64,000 nt of DNA from CAZMNY01 sp964567745 (GTDB taxonomy: Bacteria > Planctomycetota > Planctomycetia > Pirellulales > Pirellulaceae): NCBI GenBank assembly GCA_964567745.1, contig CAZMNY010000033.1, forward strand, positions 30,091-94,090, written 5' to 3'. Positions 33,976-42,590 of the stretch are shown here, piece by piece. The first letter of the stretch is position 1; each line of letters starts with the position of its first letter. Below the pieces are notes generated by a model, which was not told the origin of the DNA, did no database searches, and was given only the letters and a program-made list of their open reading frames with translations. A program made the translations under genes and the position numbers.

Positions 33976-34058
33976 GGGCTCTTAACGCCTTTGCCGCGAA
34001 TTTTGGCGGCTCAGCCAAAAATCGGCCCCAAACTAAAACTTTCCGGACCGAAAGCGAG

Positions 34059-34628
34059 CTAGCCAGCCTTCTGTCGCCAGGCATCCACGCAGGCTCGAAT
34101 CCGGGCAAACACCTCATTTTCAGTGCCGACTCCGTCGATCTGTTGCAACAGGTTGCGATCGCGATAATAGTCCAACACAGGAGCCGTTTGGTTTGCAAAA
34201 ACGGCAAGTCGCGTGGTCACCGTATCCTGTTCATCATCCGCTCGCCCTCGGCTTGAAAGCCGTTGAACAAGCACCTCTTCAGGCACAACGAGTTCGAGGA
34301 CCACAGCAAGAGGCCGTCCGCTGTCTCTGAGCACAGCTTCAAGCCCCTCGGCTTGGGCCACTGTTCGGGGAAACCCGTCGAACAGAAGCCCCTCTTCTTT
34401 CCCAATCTGCTCCAAGTGTTCACGGAGCATGGTCAGCACCAGGTCATCCGGCGCCAACTTTCCCTGGGACATAAATCGATCGGCCTGAACCCCCGCTTCC
34501 GTTCCAGCTTCAATCTCATCGCGAAGCATCTGCCCCGTTGAGATGTGGATCGCGGTCAGGTGCTCAATCAGCAGTCGACACTGAGTACCCTTCCCGGAGC
34601 CGGGCGGTCCAATGAACACAACTTGCAT
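34059..34628 (-). CDS. adk: Adenylate kinase
   Basis: Adk balances AMP, ADP and ATP. The 189-residue protein has the P-loop GPPGSGKGTQ, STGQMLRDEI, the AMP-binding region LLFDGFPRTVAQA, and DEQDTVTTRL. The LID region is short, so it is the short-form enzyme and lacks the zinc-binding Cys ligands. The ATG at 34628 is preferred (GGAG 8 nt upstream); a GTG nine bases earlier overlaps that site. As often in bacteria, adk follows secY. Confidence 0.96.
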   Translation of the reverse strand: MQVVFIGPPGSGKGTQCRLLIEHLTAIHISTGQMLRDEIEAGTEAGVQADRFMSQGKLAPDDLVLTMLREHLEQIGKEEGLLFDGFPRTVAQAEGLEAVLRDSGRPLAVVLELVVPEEVLVQRLSSRGRADDEQDTVTTRLAVFANQTAPVLDYYRDRNLLQQIDGVGTENEVFARIRACVDAWRQKAG

Positions 34629-34663
34629 TTCTAGCACTCCGCGCTGCTGCCCTTGAGCGGGGT

Positions 34664-36043
34664 CTACGATTCAAGCAGGCCAGGGTAATCACGCATCACC
34701 AAGTGACTGTCGATCTTTTGCACCAAGTCAAACGCCACACTCACTGCAATCAGCAAACCGGTGCCGCCGTAAAAACTGGCAACCGTAAAATCGACGCCCA
34801 GGGCACCGGATATGATTGTAGGAATAATGGCTACTGCCGCAAGAAAACCAGCCCCGACATAAGTGATTCTGACCATCACCTTTTCCAGATAGTCGGCTGT
34901 CCGTTTTCCGGGCCGATATCCGGGAATGAAGGTCCCGCTGTCCTTTAGATGTTCAGACATCTCCTTGGGATTGAACGTGATTGCCGTCCAGAAATAGCAG
35001 AAGAAGTAGATCATACCTACATAGAGCAGGTTGTAGATGAGCGACAGGCCGCTCCCGAACGCCATCGACAGCTCGAGCGCCCACGGCCCGAACCAAGTCC
35101 CCGCTGTCCAGTTCGTCAAAGCTCGGAAAAACAATCCGGGAATCATCAGCAGCGAACTGGCGAAAATAATCGGCATGACGCCCGCTTGATTGATCCGCAA
35201 CGGCAGGAAGCTACGCTGTCCTCCCATCTGTCGCCGACCGCGGACATGCTTCGCGCTCTGCACCGGAATGCGCCGTTGGCCTTGAGTGATAAACACCACA
35301 CAGGCAACCACCGCCACGAATAGACAGGCGAGCACAATCATCGATTCGATACCGATTTTCCCCCTCCCCAGCCCGACGAGCTCAAACACCGAGTTCTTGC
35401 TCAGCTTGGTAAGGGCTTTAGGCATCTGGGCGACGATACCGGCCATGATTAGCAAGCTGATTCCGTTGCCAATACCGAACTCGTCAATCTGTTCGCCGAG
35501 CCACATCAGGAAGATGGTCCCGCAAGTCATCGTGGCGATCGCGACAATCATCCAGCCCCAATGCAATGTCTGGGTGCCCGGATAGCAGAACGCCATGTTG
35601 ATCATCCCTTGGCTGCCATCCTCGGGGACAGCCATCAGATAAAACATGACGTACGCCGTCGACTGGATCAAACAAAGCGCAACTGTTGCATAACGCGTGT
35701 ATTCATTGATCTTCTTCCGCCCGGTTTCGCCCTCCTTCTTCAACTCCTCGAGCGGTTTCCAAACCGTCCCCAGCAATTGAAAAATAATCGAGGCCGAAAT
35801 GTAGGGCATGATGCCCAGGCCGAAGATAGTTGCCTGCCGCAGGTCGCTCGCCGCGAACAATGCGGCGTGCTCGATCATCTGGCCGAAACCCGTCTGACTG
35901 GCTTCCGCATTACCAGGACCTTGGTTCACGATCGGCAGCGGGATTTGATACCCGACGCGATAAATCGCCAGGAACGCCAACGTCACAAAGATCTTGCGGC
36001 GGAGTTCCGGGATCGTAAATACAATTCGCAGCTTTTCCCACAT
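34664..36043 (-). CDS. secY: Protein translocase subunit SecY
   Basis: SecY is the core of the Sec channel, through which signal-peptide proteins leave the cytoplasm or enter the membrane. The 459-residue protein has ten hydrophobic helices and family motifs: NQGPGN early, ALGIMPYISASIIFQLL (here FGLGIMPYISASIIFQLLG), the C4-C5 loop FITQGQRRIPVQ-AKHVRGR, and FNPKEMSEHLKDSG near the C-terminus. The C4/C5 loop carries the SecA- and ribosome-contacting RRIPVQ. It is preceded by rplO after a 212-bp gap with a hairpin, and followed 36 bp later by adk. Confidence 0.97.
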   Translation of the reverse strand: MWEKLRIVFTIPELRRKIFVTLAFLAIYRVGYQIPLPIVNQGPGNAEASQTGFGQMIEHAALFAASDLRQATIFGLGIMPYISASIIFQLLGTVWKPLEELKKEGETGRKKINEYTRYATVALCLIQSTAYVMFYLMAVPEDGSQGMINMAFCYPGTQTLHWGWMIVAIATMTCGTIFLMWLGEQIDEFGIGNGISLLIMAGIVAQMPKALTKLSKNSVFELVGLGRGKIGIESMIVLACLFVAVVACVVFITQGQRRIPVQSAKHVRGRRQMGGQRSFLPLRINQAGVMPIIFASSLLMIPGLFFRALTNWTAGTWFGPWALELSMAFGSGLSLIYNLLYVGMIYFFCYFWTAITFNPKEMSEHLKDSGTFIPGYRPGKRTADYLEKVMVRITYVGAGFLAAVAIIPTIISGALGVDFTVASFYGGTGLLIAVSVAFDLVQKIDSHLVMRDYPGLLES

Positions 36044-36113
36044 ATCTCAAATCCATCGAGTCGGCGAAGACGTACAAGTGTAGGCCAAATCTGAGCAGTT
36101 CATTCCAAACGAA

Positions 36114-36153
36114 CAAACGGCGAAGGCCGCATTATGGCACCTACCGCCGTTTG
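36114..36153. other. Inverted repeat between rplO and secY
   Basis: CAAACGGCG (36114-36122) is perfectly inverted as CGCCGTTTG (36145-36153) with a 22-nt loop. On the minus strand no T run follows, so it is not a standard terminator; it may be an RNA processing or regulatory hairpin upstream of secY. Confidence 0.4.
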
Positions 36154-36255
36154 AAAAAACACCGTCTGGGCTGTTTGAGCCATCATTTTCAGCGAATGCA
36201 AGGATCGCTCGAAGTCCCGAGTTGGGCAGCCGAGCCATTCATGGCACCAATTGGC

Positions 36256-36753
36256 TTAGCCCTTCGCTTTGGCAGCCAACTTTTTCTTTTCGGCAACCGT
36301 AGTCTTGGCTTTCAAGACAACGACTTGGCCGCCGGCTTTTTCGATCTTTTCTTTGGCCGATGCGCTAAATCGATGCGCCGAAACTGTCAGCTTCTTGGTC
36401 AGGTCCCCGTTTCCGAGGATCTTCAGCTCGTCGTACTTGCCTTTGGCCAACGAATGCTCTTTGAGCGTCGTCGGCGTGACTTCGTCGCCCGCCTCAAAGG
36501 CCGCTTCGAGATCGCAGACGTTAACGCTGAAAACGTTGGTCGCAAACTTGTTGTTGAAACCACGCTTGGGGACGCGTCGCACGAGCGGCATAGCGCCGCC
36601 TTGGAAGACGGCCAGCCGCGAATAGCCCGCTCGGGACTTTTGGCCATTATGACCACGGCTCGACGTCTTGCCCGTGCCGGCACCAGGTCCGCGGCCGACG
36701 CGTTTGCGTTTTCTGTATTTTTGAATGCCGCGATTGACTTCGTGCAAATTCAT
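36256..36753 (-). CDS. rplO: 50S ribosomal protein L15
   Basis: L15 is a late-assembling large-subunit protein. The 165-residue protein has the family start LHEVNRGIQKYRKRKRVGRGPGAGTGKTSSRGHNG and the C-terminal ALEKAGG-type segment (IEKAGGQVVVLKAK). Its ATG overlaps the rpsE stop by 4 bp, so rpmD (L30), normally between these two genes, is absent. Confidence 0.96.
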   Translation of the reverse strand: MNLHEVNRGIQKYRKRKRVGRGPGAGTGKTSSRGHNGQKSRAGYSRLAVFQGGAMPLVRRVPKRGFNNKFATNVFSVNVCDLEAAFEAGDEVTPTTLKEHSLAKGKYDELKILGNGDLTKKLTVSAHRFSASAKEKIEKAGGQVVVLKAKTTVAEKKKLAAKAKG

Positions 36754-37238
36754 GACAAAGGAACTCCTCGCAGTCGCTCAATGTCCTGCGAGGTGCGCAG
36801 TTTCTGAAGAGCGTCCATAGTCGCCTTCACAAGGGTGACAGGATTGTTGGTTCCCATACTCTTGGTCAGGATGTTCGATATACCAGCGGCTTCACAGACG
36901 GCACGCACAGCGGCACCGGCAATGATGCCCGTACCCGGACCAGCCGGGATCAGAACGACTCGTCCAGCGCCGAATCGACCTTTCACTTCGTGGGGAATCG
37001 TTCCGTCCTCGACAGAAATCGAGACCATCTCGCGATTGGCTTGCTTGGTCGCCTTTTCGACGCTCGGCGGCACTTCGTTCGCCTTACCGTAACCCCAGCC
37101 GACTTTGCCTTTGCCGTCTCCCACAACCACCATGGCGGCGAAGCTGAAACGACGGCCGCCTTTGACGACCGCGGCACAGCGTTTGATCTTCACCACGTGA
37201 TCAGTGAAACCACTTTGATTATTGTTGTCTTTAGCCAC
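36750..37238 (-). CDS. rpsE: 30S ribosomal protein S5
   Basis: S5 helps keep translation accurate and shapes the mRNA entry tunnel. The 162-residue protein contains VKIKRCAAVVKGGRRFSFAAMVVVGDGKGKVGWGYGKA and LIPAGPGTGIIAGAAVR. The ram-type and spectinomycin-loop regions (residues about 20-35, VVKGGRR) look ordinary. ATGA overlap with rplO. Confidence 0.97.
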   Translation of the reverse strand: MAKDNNNQSGFTDHVVKIKRCAAVVKGGRRFSFAAMVVVGDGKGKVGWGYGKANEVPPSVEKATKQANREMVSISVEDGTIPHEVKGRFGAGRVVLIPAGPGTGIIAGAAVRAVCEAAGISNILTKSMGTNNPVTLVKATMDALQKLRTSQDIERLRGVPLS

Positions 37239-37313
37239 GTTCTCGCGACTCCCTTACTGGGTGAACGGACGAACTGACTCAGGCATCTCGCCCGAACCAT
37301 CCGTTTTTGGGTG

Positions 37314-37682
37314 CTAAAAGCTAAGGCCAACCTCGCGCGCCGCGTCTGCCAACGCAGCGACTCGGCCATGATATTTCAAATGTCCGCGATCGAAACGAAC
37401 GCTTTTGATCCCCGCCGCGATCGCTCGCTCGGCGACTGCTTTGCCGACCGCCTGGGCCGCCGCAACATTGCCGCCATACTTGATGCCGTCGCGCAGATCT
37501 TTGTCGCGACTGCTGGCCGATACGAGGGTCACCCCGTTTTCGTCATCAATCAGCTGACACGACACGTTGGTATGGCTGCGAACGACGCTCATTCGCGGAG
37601 TCTTATCGTCGCCTCGGACTTTGTTACGCACATGCCGACCACGGCGTAAGCGTTGTTTTCCGATGGATTTTTGTTTGTTCAC
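37314..37682 (-). CDS. rplR: 50S ribosomal protein L18
   Basis: L18 binds 5S rRNA in the central protuberance. The 122-residue protein has RRGRHVRNKVRG (early) and the family tail AAIKSVRFDRGHLKYHGRVAALADAAREVGL. Start is GTG at 37682 with GAGG about 7 nt upstream; the frame extends farther 5' without an equally good start. Between rplF and rpsE. Confidence 0.95.
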   Translation of the reverse strand: MNKQKSIGKQRLRRGRHVRNKVRGDDKTPRMSVVRSHTNVSCQLIDDENGVTLVSASSRDKDLRDGIKYGGNVAAAQAVGKAVAERAIAAGIKSVRFDRGHLKYHGRVAALADAAREVGLSF

Positions 37683-37749
37683 GATGCACCTCGCCAACAA
37701 CTCGGCCAATCGTCACATGAGATCGGCCACAGTCGTTCGAATTGTCTGA

Positions 37750-38292
37750 TTATGTTGCGGCCTTACCAGGCTTGATTTTGACGTACTCGCCCTGATAGCG
37801 AATGCCTTTCCCCTTGTAGGGCTCTGGCTTTCGCACCGCGCGAACTTCAGCTGCAAATTGGCCGACCATTTGCTTGTCGGACCCTTTGACGACCACATGA
37901 GTCTGATCGGGACAGGTCACATCCAACCCGGCTGGGATCGTCTTGTGAATCTCGTTCGCGTAACCGACTCGCAGTTGCAACTGGTTGTTTTGAATCGCGG
38001 CGATATAGCCGACGCCGACAACTTCCAATCGCTTTTCGTAGCCAGTCTTAACGCCGATGATCATGTTGTTGATCAGCGACCGAGTGAGTCCGTGAAAGGC
38101 TCGGGCGCCGCGAGTTGTTCGGTTGACCGAAACGGAAACCGACTTGCCGTCCTCGGCGACTGCGACATCGACTTCGGGGCGTAGCTGGAGCGTCAACTTG
38201 CCCAACGGACCTTCCACCTGAACTTCACGTCCGTTGACGGTGACAGTCACACCAGCCAAAACGTCGACGGCTTTTCTTCCAATACGAGACAT
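37750..38292 (-). CDS. rplF: 50S ribosomal protein L6
   Basis: L6 lies near the factor-binding site of the large subunit. The 180-residue protein starts SRIGRKAVDVLAGVTV and carries the conserved KGIRYQGEYVKIKPGKAA C-terminus. ATG at 38292 is the family start; an in-frame GTG three codons earlier is unlikely. Confidence 0.97.
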   Translation of the reverse strand: MSRIGRKAVDVLAGVTVTVNGREVQVEGPLGKLTLQLRPEVDVAVAEDGKSVSVSVNRTTRGARAFHGLTRSLINNMIIGVKTGYEKRLEVVGVGYIAAIQNNQLQLRVGYANEIHKTIPAGLDVTCPDQTHVVVKGSDKQMVGQFAAEVRAVRKPEPYKGKGIRYQGEYVKIKPGKAAT

Positions 38293-38338
38293 ATGGTTCA
38301 CCGAGCGGCAAGATGCCGAGTGGTTGGGAAACGACTAG

Positions 38339-38743
38339 TTACCAAATTTCGCAAAGCACTTCGCCGCCGACGCCTCGCTGCCGCGCTTCGCGGTCGCTCA
38401 AGACGCCTCGACTTGTGCTAATGACGCGGATGCCAAGTCCGTTAAGCACCGGTCGCATGTCCTTCGCCTTGTGATACACCCGGCAGCCCGGCTTGCTCAC
38501 TCGCTGGATCTTCTGAATCACGCGCTCGCCGTTCGGGCCGTATTTCAACTCGAGACGAAGCTGCTTCGCGGGCGAATCGTCAGCGTCTTCCGGCTCGCTC
38601 CAGTCCCAGATGTAGCCCTCTCGTTTCAAAACGTCGGCCAAACCGCGTTTCACTTTAGAGAGAGGCAAATCAACGAAAGGTCGCTCGACTCGGACAGCGT
38701 TACGAATTCGCGTCAACATGTCGGCGATTGGGTCGGTCATCAT
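38339..38743 (-). CDS. rpsH: 30S ribosomal protein S8
   Basis: S8 is a primary 16S rRNA-binding protein that nucleates the central domain, and in E. coli also represses spc translation. The 134-residue protein has DPIADMLTRIRNAVRVERPFV and ends STSRGVLSDREARQRGVGGEVLCEIW. GGAGG lies 8 nt upstream of the ATG. Directly after rpsN. Confidence 0.97.
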   Translation of the reverse strand: MMTDPIADMLTRIRNAVRVERPFVDLPLSKVKRGLADVLKREGYIWDWSEPEDADDSPAKQLRLELKYGPNGERVIQKIQRVSKPGCRVYHKAKDMRPVLNGLGIRVISTSRGVLSDREARQRGVGGEVLCEIW

Positions 38744-38755
38744 GCTCTTGTCCTC

Positions 38756-38941
38756 CTACCAGCTCGCCTTGCGGACACCGGGAATCAACCCTTGGTCCGC
38801 CAACTTACGAAAACAGATCCGGCAGATGCCGAACTTGCGATACACCGCTCTGGGACGTCCGCACAAATTGCAACGCCGTTCGCTCCGTGAGGAAAACTTA
38901 GGCTCGCGTTTCGCTTTGGCAATCTTCGATTTACTCGCCAC
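38756..38941 (-). CDS. rpsN: 30S ribosomal protein S14, zinc-binding type
   Basis: A 61-residue short S14 with four cysteines, CNLCGRP and CRICFRKLA, which bind zinc. This is the type Z form rather than the about 100-residue zinc-free form. It sits between rplE and rpsH as in most spc operons. Confidence 0.97.
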   Translation of the reverse strand: MASKSKIAKAKREPKFSSRSERRCNLCGRPRAVYRKFGICRICFRKLADQGLIPGVRKASW

Positions 38942-39045
38942 TGCCAGTCCGCCTATTTGAAAAAAGTGTGTACTCAGTTGTTCTTAACAAGACTCGCTCA
39001 TCAGCGTCCGCCAACTTGCGTCGACACGGGATACGCCGTCGCGAG

Positions 39046-39609
39046 TTACGCAGCCGCCTCGGATTCATCGCGTTGGAACGGGAAGCCAAACAACCGCAAC
39101 AGCTCAAGAGCCTCCGCGTCCTCGCTTGTGGAAGTCACAAGCGTGATGTTCATACCTTGGGTCAGCGGGTATTTGTCCGGATTCAGTTCCGGGAACACCA
39201 GCTGTTCCGTTAGCCCCAAACTGTAGTTGCCATTACCGTCGAAAGCTTTGTCGCTGAGCCCGCGAAAGTCGCGAACACGAGGCAAAGCCAATGCGACGAG
39301 TCGATCGAGGAATTCGTACATCCGTTGACGCCGCAAAGTCACTTTGCAGCCGATGGGCATCCCGTCCCGCAGCCGAAAACCAGCGATCGACTTGCGGGCC
39401 TTCGTGATGATCGGCTTTTGGCCGGTCACGAGAGTCAGCGCGTCGACGGCATACTCCATATGTTTCTTCTCTTGGATCGCACTGCCGACGCCCATGTTGA
39501 CCGAGATCTTATTCAATCGAGGCAAGCAGTGACGATTACTGCGACCGAGCTTCTCACCCAAGGCGGGAAGAATCTCGTTTTCGTATTTTTCGTGGAGACG
39601 AGGAATCAT
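39046..39609 (-). CDS. rplE: 50S ribosomal protein L5
   Basis: L5 binds 5S rRNA and contacts P-site tRNA. The 187-residue protein has NRHCLPRLNKISVNMGVG, TGQKPIITKARKSIAGFRLRDGMPIG and VRDFRGLSDKAFDGNGNYSLG. Normal length. Precedes rpsN. Confidence 0.97.
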   Translation of the reverse strand: MIPRLHEKYENEILPALGEKLGRSNRHCLPRLNKISVNMGVGSAIQEKKHMEYAVDALTLVTGQKPIITKARKSIAGFRLRDGMPIGCKVTLRRQRMYEFLDRLVALALPRVRDFRGLSDKAFDGNGNYSLGLTEQLVFPELNPDKYPLTQGMNITLVTSTSEDAEALELLRLFGFPFQRDESEAAA

Positions 39610-39712
39610 GTTTCAACCTGTTCAATCCGCTTGGCGCCAATAGCGCTGGGCATCAATGTTCTGTTGGGCCAGTGACTGGCCGGCAAGTTTCGGCTGCTAT
39701 TTTCTTGCGTGG

Positions 39713-40060
39713 CTATTTTTTTGCGTGGCTAGTTCGCGGCGGAGCGATTTGTCCCAGCGAGGCACCTGACTTCTTGGCATATCGCTCTTTGCTGCCGTCG
39801 TCCAAGTAACGCACGCCAACTCGCGTCGGCTGACCCGTTTTGGGGCAAACCAACATCACGTTCGAGGCGTCGATCGGCATCTCTTTGGAGAGCCGGCCGC
39901 CCTGCGGGTTTCGCTGGCTCTTCTGGACATGCTTCCAGACCCGGCCAACGCCCTCAATGACTACTTTGCCCGCCGCGCCATCGACTCGAAGCACTTTACC
40001 TTGAGTGCCTTTGTCGTTGCCGCTGACGACCTTTACTACGTCATCTACTTTGATCAGCAT
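39713..40060 (-). CDS. rplX: 50S ribosomal protein L24
   Basis: L24 starts large-subunit assembly. The KOW motif is at the N-terminus (DDVVKVVSGNDKGTQGKVLRV), followed by GVGRVWKHVQKSQRNPQGGRLSKEMPIDASNVMLV. 115 residues. Only 2 bp separate it from rplN. Confidence 0.96.
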   Translation of the reverse strand: MLIKVDDVVKVVSGNDKGTQGKVLRVDGAAGKVVIEGVGRVWKHVQKSQRNPQGGRLSKEMPIDASNVMLVCPKTGQPTRVGVRYLDDGSKERYAKKSGASLGQIAPPRTSHAKK

Positions 40061-40062
40061 CG

Positions 40063-40431
40063 TTAAACCACCTCATTCGCGAGGCTGACGATTCGCATGA
40101 AGCTTTTCTCACGAAGTTCCCGAGCGACGGCGCCAAAAATACGCGTGCCTCGAGGAGACTTGTCGTCGTCAATAATGACGACGGCGTTGCTATCGAATCG
40201 AATGTAACTTCCATCGGGACGGCGTGTCGGTTGCTTGCAACGTACGATCACCGCCCTCACGACAGACTTCTTTTTAATATCACTACCCGGTATGACGCTC
40301 TTCACGCTGCAAACGATCACGTCGCCAACGCTGGCAAACCGCCGACGCGATCCGCCAAGCACTTTAATGCACTGGACCTCTTTCGCGCCGGTGTTGTCCG
40401 CGACGGCCAGTCGTGTTTCTTGCTGAATCAT
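40063..40431 (-). CDS. rplN: 50S ribosomal protein L14
   Basis: L14 lies at the subunit interface. The 122-residue protein is close to the usual sequence: MIQQETRLAVADNTGAKEV, a central GDVIVCSVK, and FDSNAVVIIDDDKSPRGTRIFGAVARELRE. Immediately upstream of rplX and 6 bp after rpsQ. Confidence 0.98.
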   Translation of the reverse strand: MIQQETRLAVADNTGAKEVQCIKVLGGSRRRFASVGDVIVCSVKSVIPGSDIKKKSVVRAVIVRCKQPTRRPDGSYIRFDSNAVVIIDDDKSPRGTRIFGAVARELREKSFMRIVSLANEVV

Positions 40432-40437
40432 CGCAGA

Positions 40438-40773
40438 CTACCCTTCGTCGCTTTTGTCTGAGCCGCCTTCATCCGAGCCAGGATTGACTTCGGCATCTCG
40501 AGTCGCCTTGAGTTTGGCGACGTCGATCTTGCGGCTCTTCTCAACTACGCGAACTAATTCCCAACGCTTTGTTTTGGATCGGGGGATCGACTCGATGATC
40601 TCGACCGTATCACCCTCGCCCGATTCGTTGTTTTCATCGTGGACGTAGCAAACCGTTCGCCCCCGCAAGTACTTGCCGTACATGGGGTGTTTCACTTGGC
40701 GAGCGATTTCCACGCGTCGGGTTTTGGCACCCTTATCGCTGGTGACGATACCGACCGCGACTCGTTTTGGCAT
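40438..40773 (-). CDS. rpsQ: 30S ribosomal protein S17, with acidic tail
   Basis: S17 is a primary 16S rRNA binder. The core starts RVAVGIVTSDKGAKTRRVEI and includes HPMYGKYLRGRT and GDTVEIIESIPRSKTKRWELV. At 111 residues it exceeds the usual about 85; the last about 25 are an acidic Gly/Ser/Asp tail (PGSDEGGSDKSDEG). Between rpmC and rplN. Confidence 0.95.
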   Translation of the reverse strand: MPKRVAVGIVTSDKGAKTRRVEIARQVKHPMYGKYLRGRTVCYVHDENNESGEGDTVEIIESIPRSKTKRWELVRVVEKSRKIDVAKLKATRDAEVNPGSDEGGSDKSDEG

Positions 40774-40846
40774 GGTGTTTCTCGAAAGTCTGTTGGAGAA
40801 CGTCGAAGCGCCCTCCAGCGATGCTCAACTTGTACTATTTTCGCCG

Positions 40847-41059
40847 CTACTGGCTTTTCTCGCTGCTGTTGTTGGCAGTTCGTTCGCGGAGGATCGTTTT
40901 GATCCTGGCGATCTCACGCCGATGCCGACGAAGCTCACTCGGCGCGTCCAAGCGTTCACTTTGCGATTGAATCCTGAGCCGGAAGAGATTGTCCGCAGTC
41001 TCCTGCAGAGTTAGCTCCAACTGCTCATCGCTCATTTCTCTTAATTCGACAGCCTTCAT
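40847..41059 (-). CDS. rpmC: 50S ribosomal protein L29
   Basis: L29 sits by the exit tunnel and contacts SRP and trigger factor. A 70-residue helical protein with the family pattern ELREMSDEQLELTLQETADNLFRLRIQ and RRHRREIARIKTILRER. Downstream of rplP, upstream of rpsQ. Confidence 0.95.
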   Translation of the reverse strand: MKAVELREMSDEQLELTLQETADNLFRLRIQSQSERLDAPSELRRHRREIARIKTILRERTANNSSEKSQ

Positions 41060-41086
41060 CGCTGCGATGCTCCTATCAATTTGGCC

Positions 41087-41503
41087 CTAGGCCGGACGCC
41101 GCTTAACCATTCGAACTCGAATTGGCATCTTGTGGGCCAAGCGAGCGAAACAAACCTTGGCTTGCTCCTCCGTCACGCCGCCAATCTCGTAGAGCACCGT
41201 GCCAGGCCTCACCGAGGCCACCCAATGCTCAGGCTCACCCTTACCTTTTCCCATCCGCGTTTCCAGCGGCGTCGACGTAATCGACTTATGGGGAAAGATA
41301 CGGACGTACAATCGACCTTCGCCCCGCACGTATTGCTGGGCAGCGATTCGACCGGCTTCGATGGTCTGAGCTTTGATCCAACCGCCTTCTAGCGACTGCA
41401 GCCCGTAATCACCGAACACCACCCTGTTGCCTCGCGTGGCGTTACCTTTTATACGACCGCGCTGGCTTTTTCGGTGCTTGACCCGTTTCGGCATTAACGG
41501 CAT
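41087..41503 (-). CDS. rplP: 50S ribosomal protein L16
   Basis: L16 lies near the A site and helps set tRNA position. The 138-residue protein starts PLMPKRVKHRKSQRGRIKG and contains GRIAAQQYVRGEGRLYVRIFPHKS and RMGKGKGEPEHWVASV. The start ATG at 41503 has GGAGACAACG upstream. The gene begins 62 bp inside the end of rpsC in another frame, an unusually long overlap. Confidence 0.97.
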   Translation of the reverse strand: MPLMPKRVKHRKSQRGRIKGNATRGNRVVFGDYGLQSLEGGWIKAQTIEAGRIAAQQYVRGEGRLYVRIFPHKSITSTPLETRMGKGKGEPEHWVASVRPGTVLYEIGGVTEEQAKVCFARLAHKMPIRVRMVKRRPA

Positions 41504-42152
41504 CGTTGTCTCCTTCGTACATCCCTTGGTTGATCCAAACCTGCACGCCAATATGGCCTTGAGCTGTCTTGGCTTCCGTGAAGCCGTAACTGATCTTGGC
41601 TCTCAGCGTGCTGAGCGGAATCGAACCCGATATTTGCTTTTCGCGTCGCGCCATTTCCGAACCGCCCAGACGGCCGGCCATCTGGATCTTGATCCCCTTG
41701 GCACCCGCGTCCATGGTCGTTTCCATCACGCGTTTCATCGTCCGGCGAAAACTCGCTCGCTTCGACAGTTGCTGTGCAATGTCCTCGGCAACCAATTGAG
41801 CTTGCAACTCCGGACGACCCACCTCTTCCACTTTCAAGTTAACTCGGCGGCCAATCAAAGCCTGCAAGTCCTCTTGAAGAATCTCGACGTCCTGCCCCTT
41901 CTTTCCAATGATCAAGCCGGGACGAGCAACGTAGAGCACCACCTTGACTTCATCGCGAGTCCGCTCGATCTCGACCCGATCGATCCCAGCGGATCGATAG
42001 CGAGGATTCTTGGGATTTTTGGTGATGAATGTGCGAATCTTTTGGTCTTCCAACAGGAGGTTTGCAAACTCCTTCTTCGATGCGTACCAACGGCTCTTCC
42101 ATCCTTCGAAGATTCCGGTTCGAAACGCGATCGGGTTAACTTTTTGACCCAT
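41442..42152 (-). CDS. rpsC: 30S ribosomal protein S3
   Basis: S3 forms the mRNA entry with S4 and S5. The 236-residue protein starts GQKVNPIAFRTGIFEGWKSRW, then has a KH domain (GLIIGKKGQDVEILQEDL) and the MAGRLGGSEMARREK region. The C-terminal tail of about 20 residues (Pro/Lys/Arg-rich) is encoded by the stretch shared with the start of rplP. Confidence 0.97.
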   Translation of the reverse strand: MGQKVNPIAFRTGIFEGWKSRWYASKKEFANLLLEDQKIRTFITKNPKNPRYRSAGIDRVEIERTRDEVKVVLYVARPGLIIGKKGQDVEILQEDLQALIGRRVNLKVEEVGRPELQAQLVAEDIAQQLSKRASFRRTMKRVMETTMDAGAKGIKIQMAGRLGGSEMARREKQISGSIPLSTLRAKISYGFTEAKTAQGHIGVQVWINQGMYEGDNDAVNAETGQAPKKPARSYKR

Positions 42153-42201
42153 CTCTTATCTCTTCTTTCATTGCTCTCGCGACGACTGAAAGTTCTTGCG
42201 A

Positions 42202-42567
42202 CTACAGATCTTCCGACGAGTCGATATCTTCGAGCGCGACGTGAATATGGGAAGTTCGCTTCTTGATCATGAACGCCATGCCGCGTGCGCGGGGGCGAAT
42301 TCGTTTAAACATCGGTCCGCCGTCAACTCGAGCGTCCACGACAACTAACCGCTCGACATCCACCGCCTTACCCGAGTTCTGATCCGGGTCCTGGGCGTTC
42401 CCGAGGGCGCTACGGAGAACCTTCTCCAGCAAACGCGCGCCTCGATGCGGCTGGAAGCGAAGGATATCCAACGCTTCATCGGCGAATTTACCCCGAATCA
42501 AATCGGCCAGCGGGCGCACTTTACGGGCACTGATCCGTGCATATCGATGAGAGGCTCGAAAAGACAT
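42202..42567 (-). CDS. rplV: 50S ribosomal protein L22
   Basis: L22 lines the exit tunnel with a long beta hairpin. The 121-residue protein has ASHRYARISARKVRPLADLIRGK and the hairpin sequence KRIRPRARGMAFMIKKRTSHI. Start ATG at 42567 has GGAGAAT upstream; the frame upstream overlaps rpsS and is not coding. Normal hairpin, no macrolide-type deletion is obvious. Confidence 0.96.
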   Translation of the reverse strand: MSFRASHRYARISARKVRPLADLIRGKFADEALDILRFQPHRGARLLEKVLRSALGNAQDPDQNSGKAVDVERLVVVDARVDGGPMFKRIRPRARGMAFMIKKRTSHIHVALEDIDSSEDL

Positions 42568-42590
42568 CGTTATTCTCCTTCGCGGTCCGA

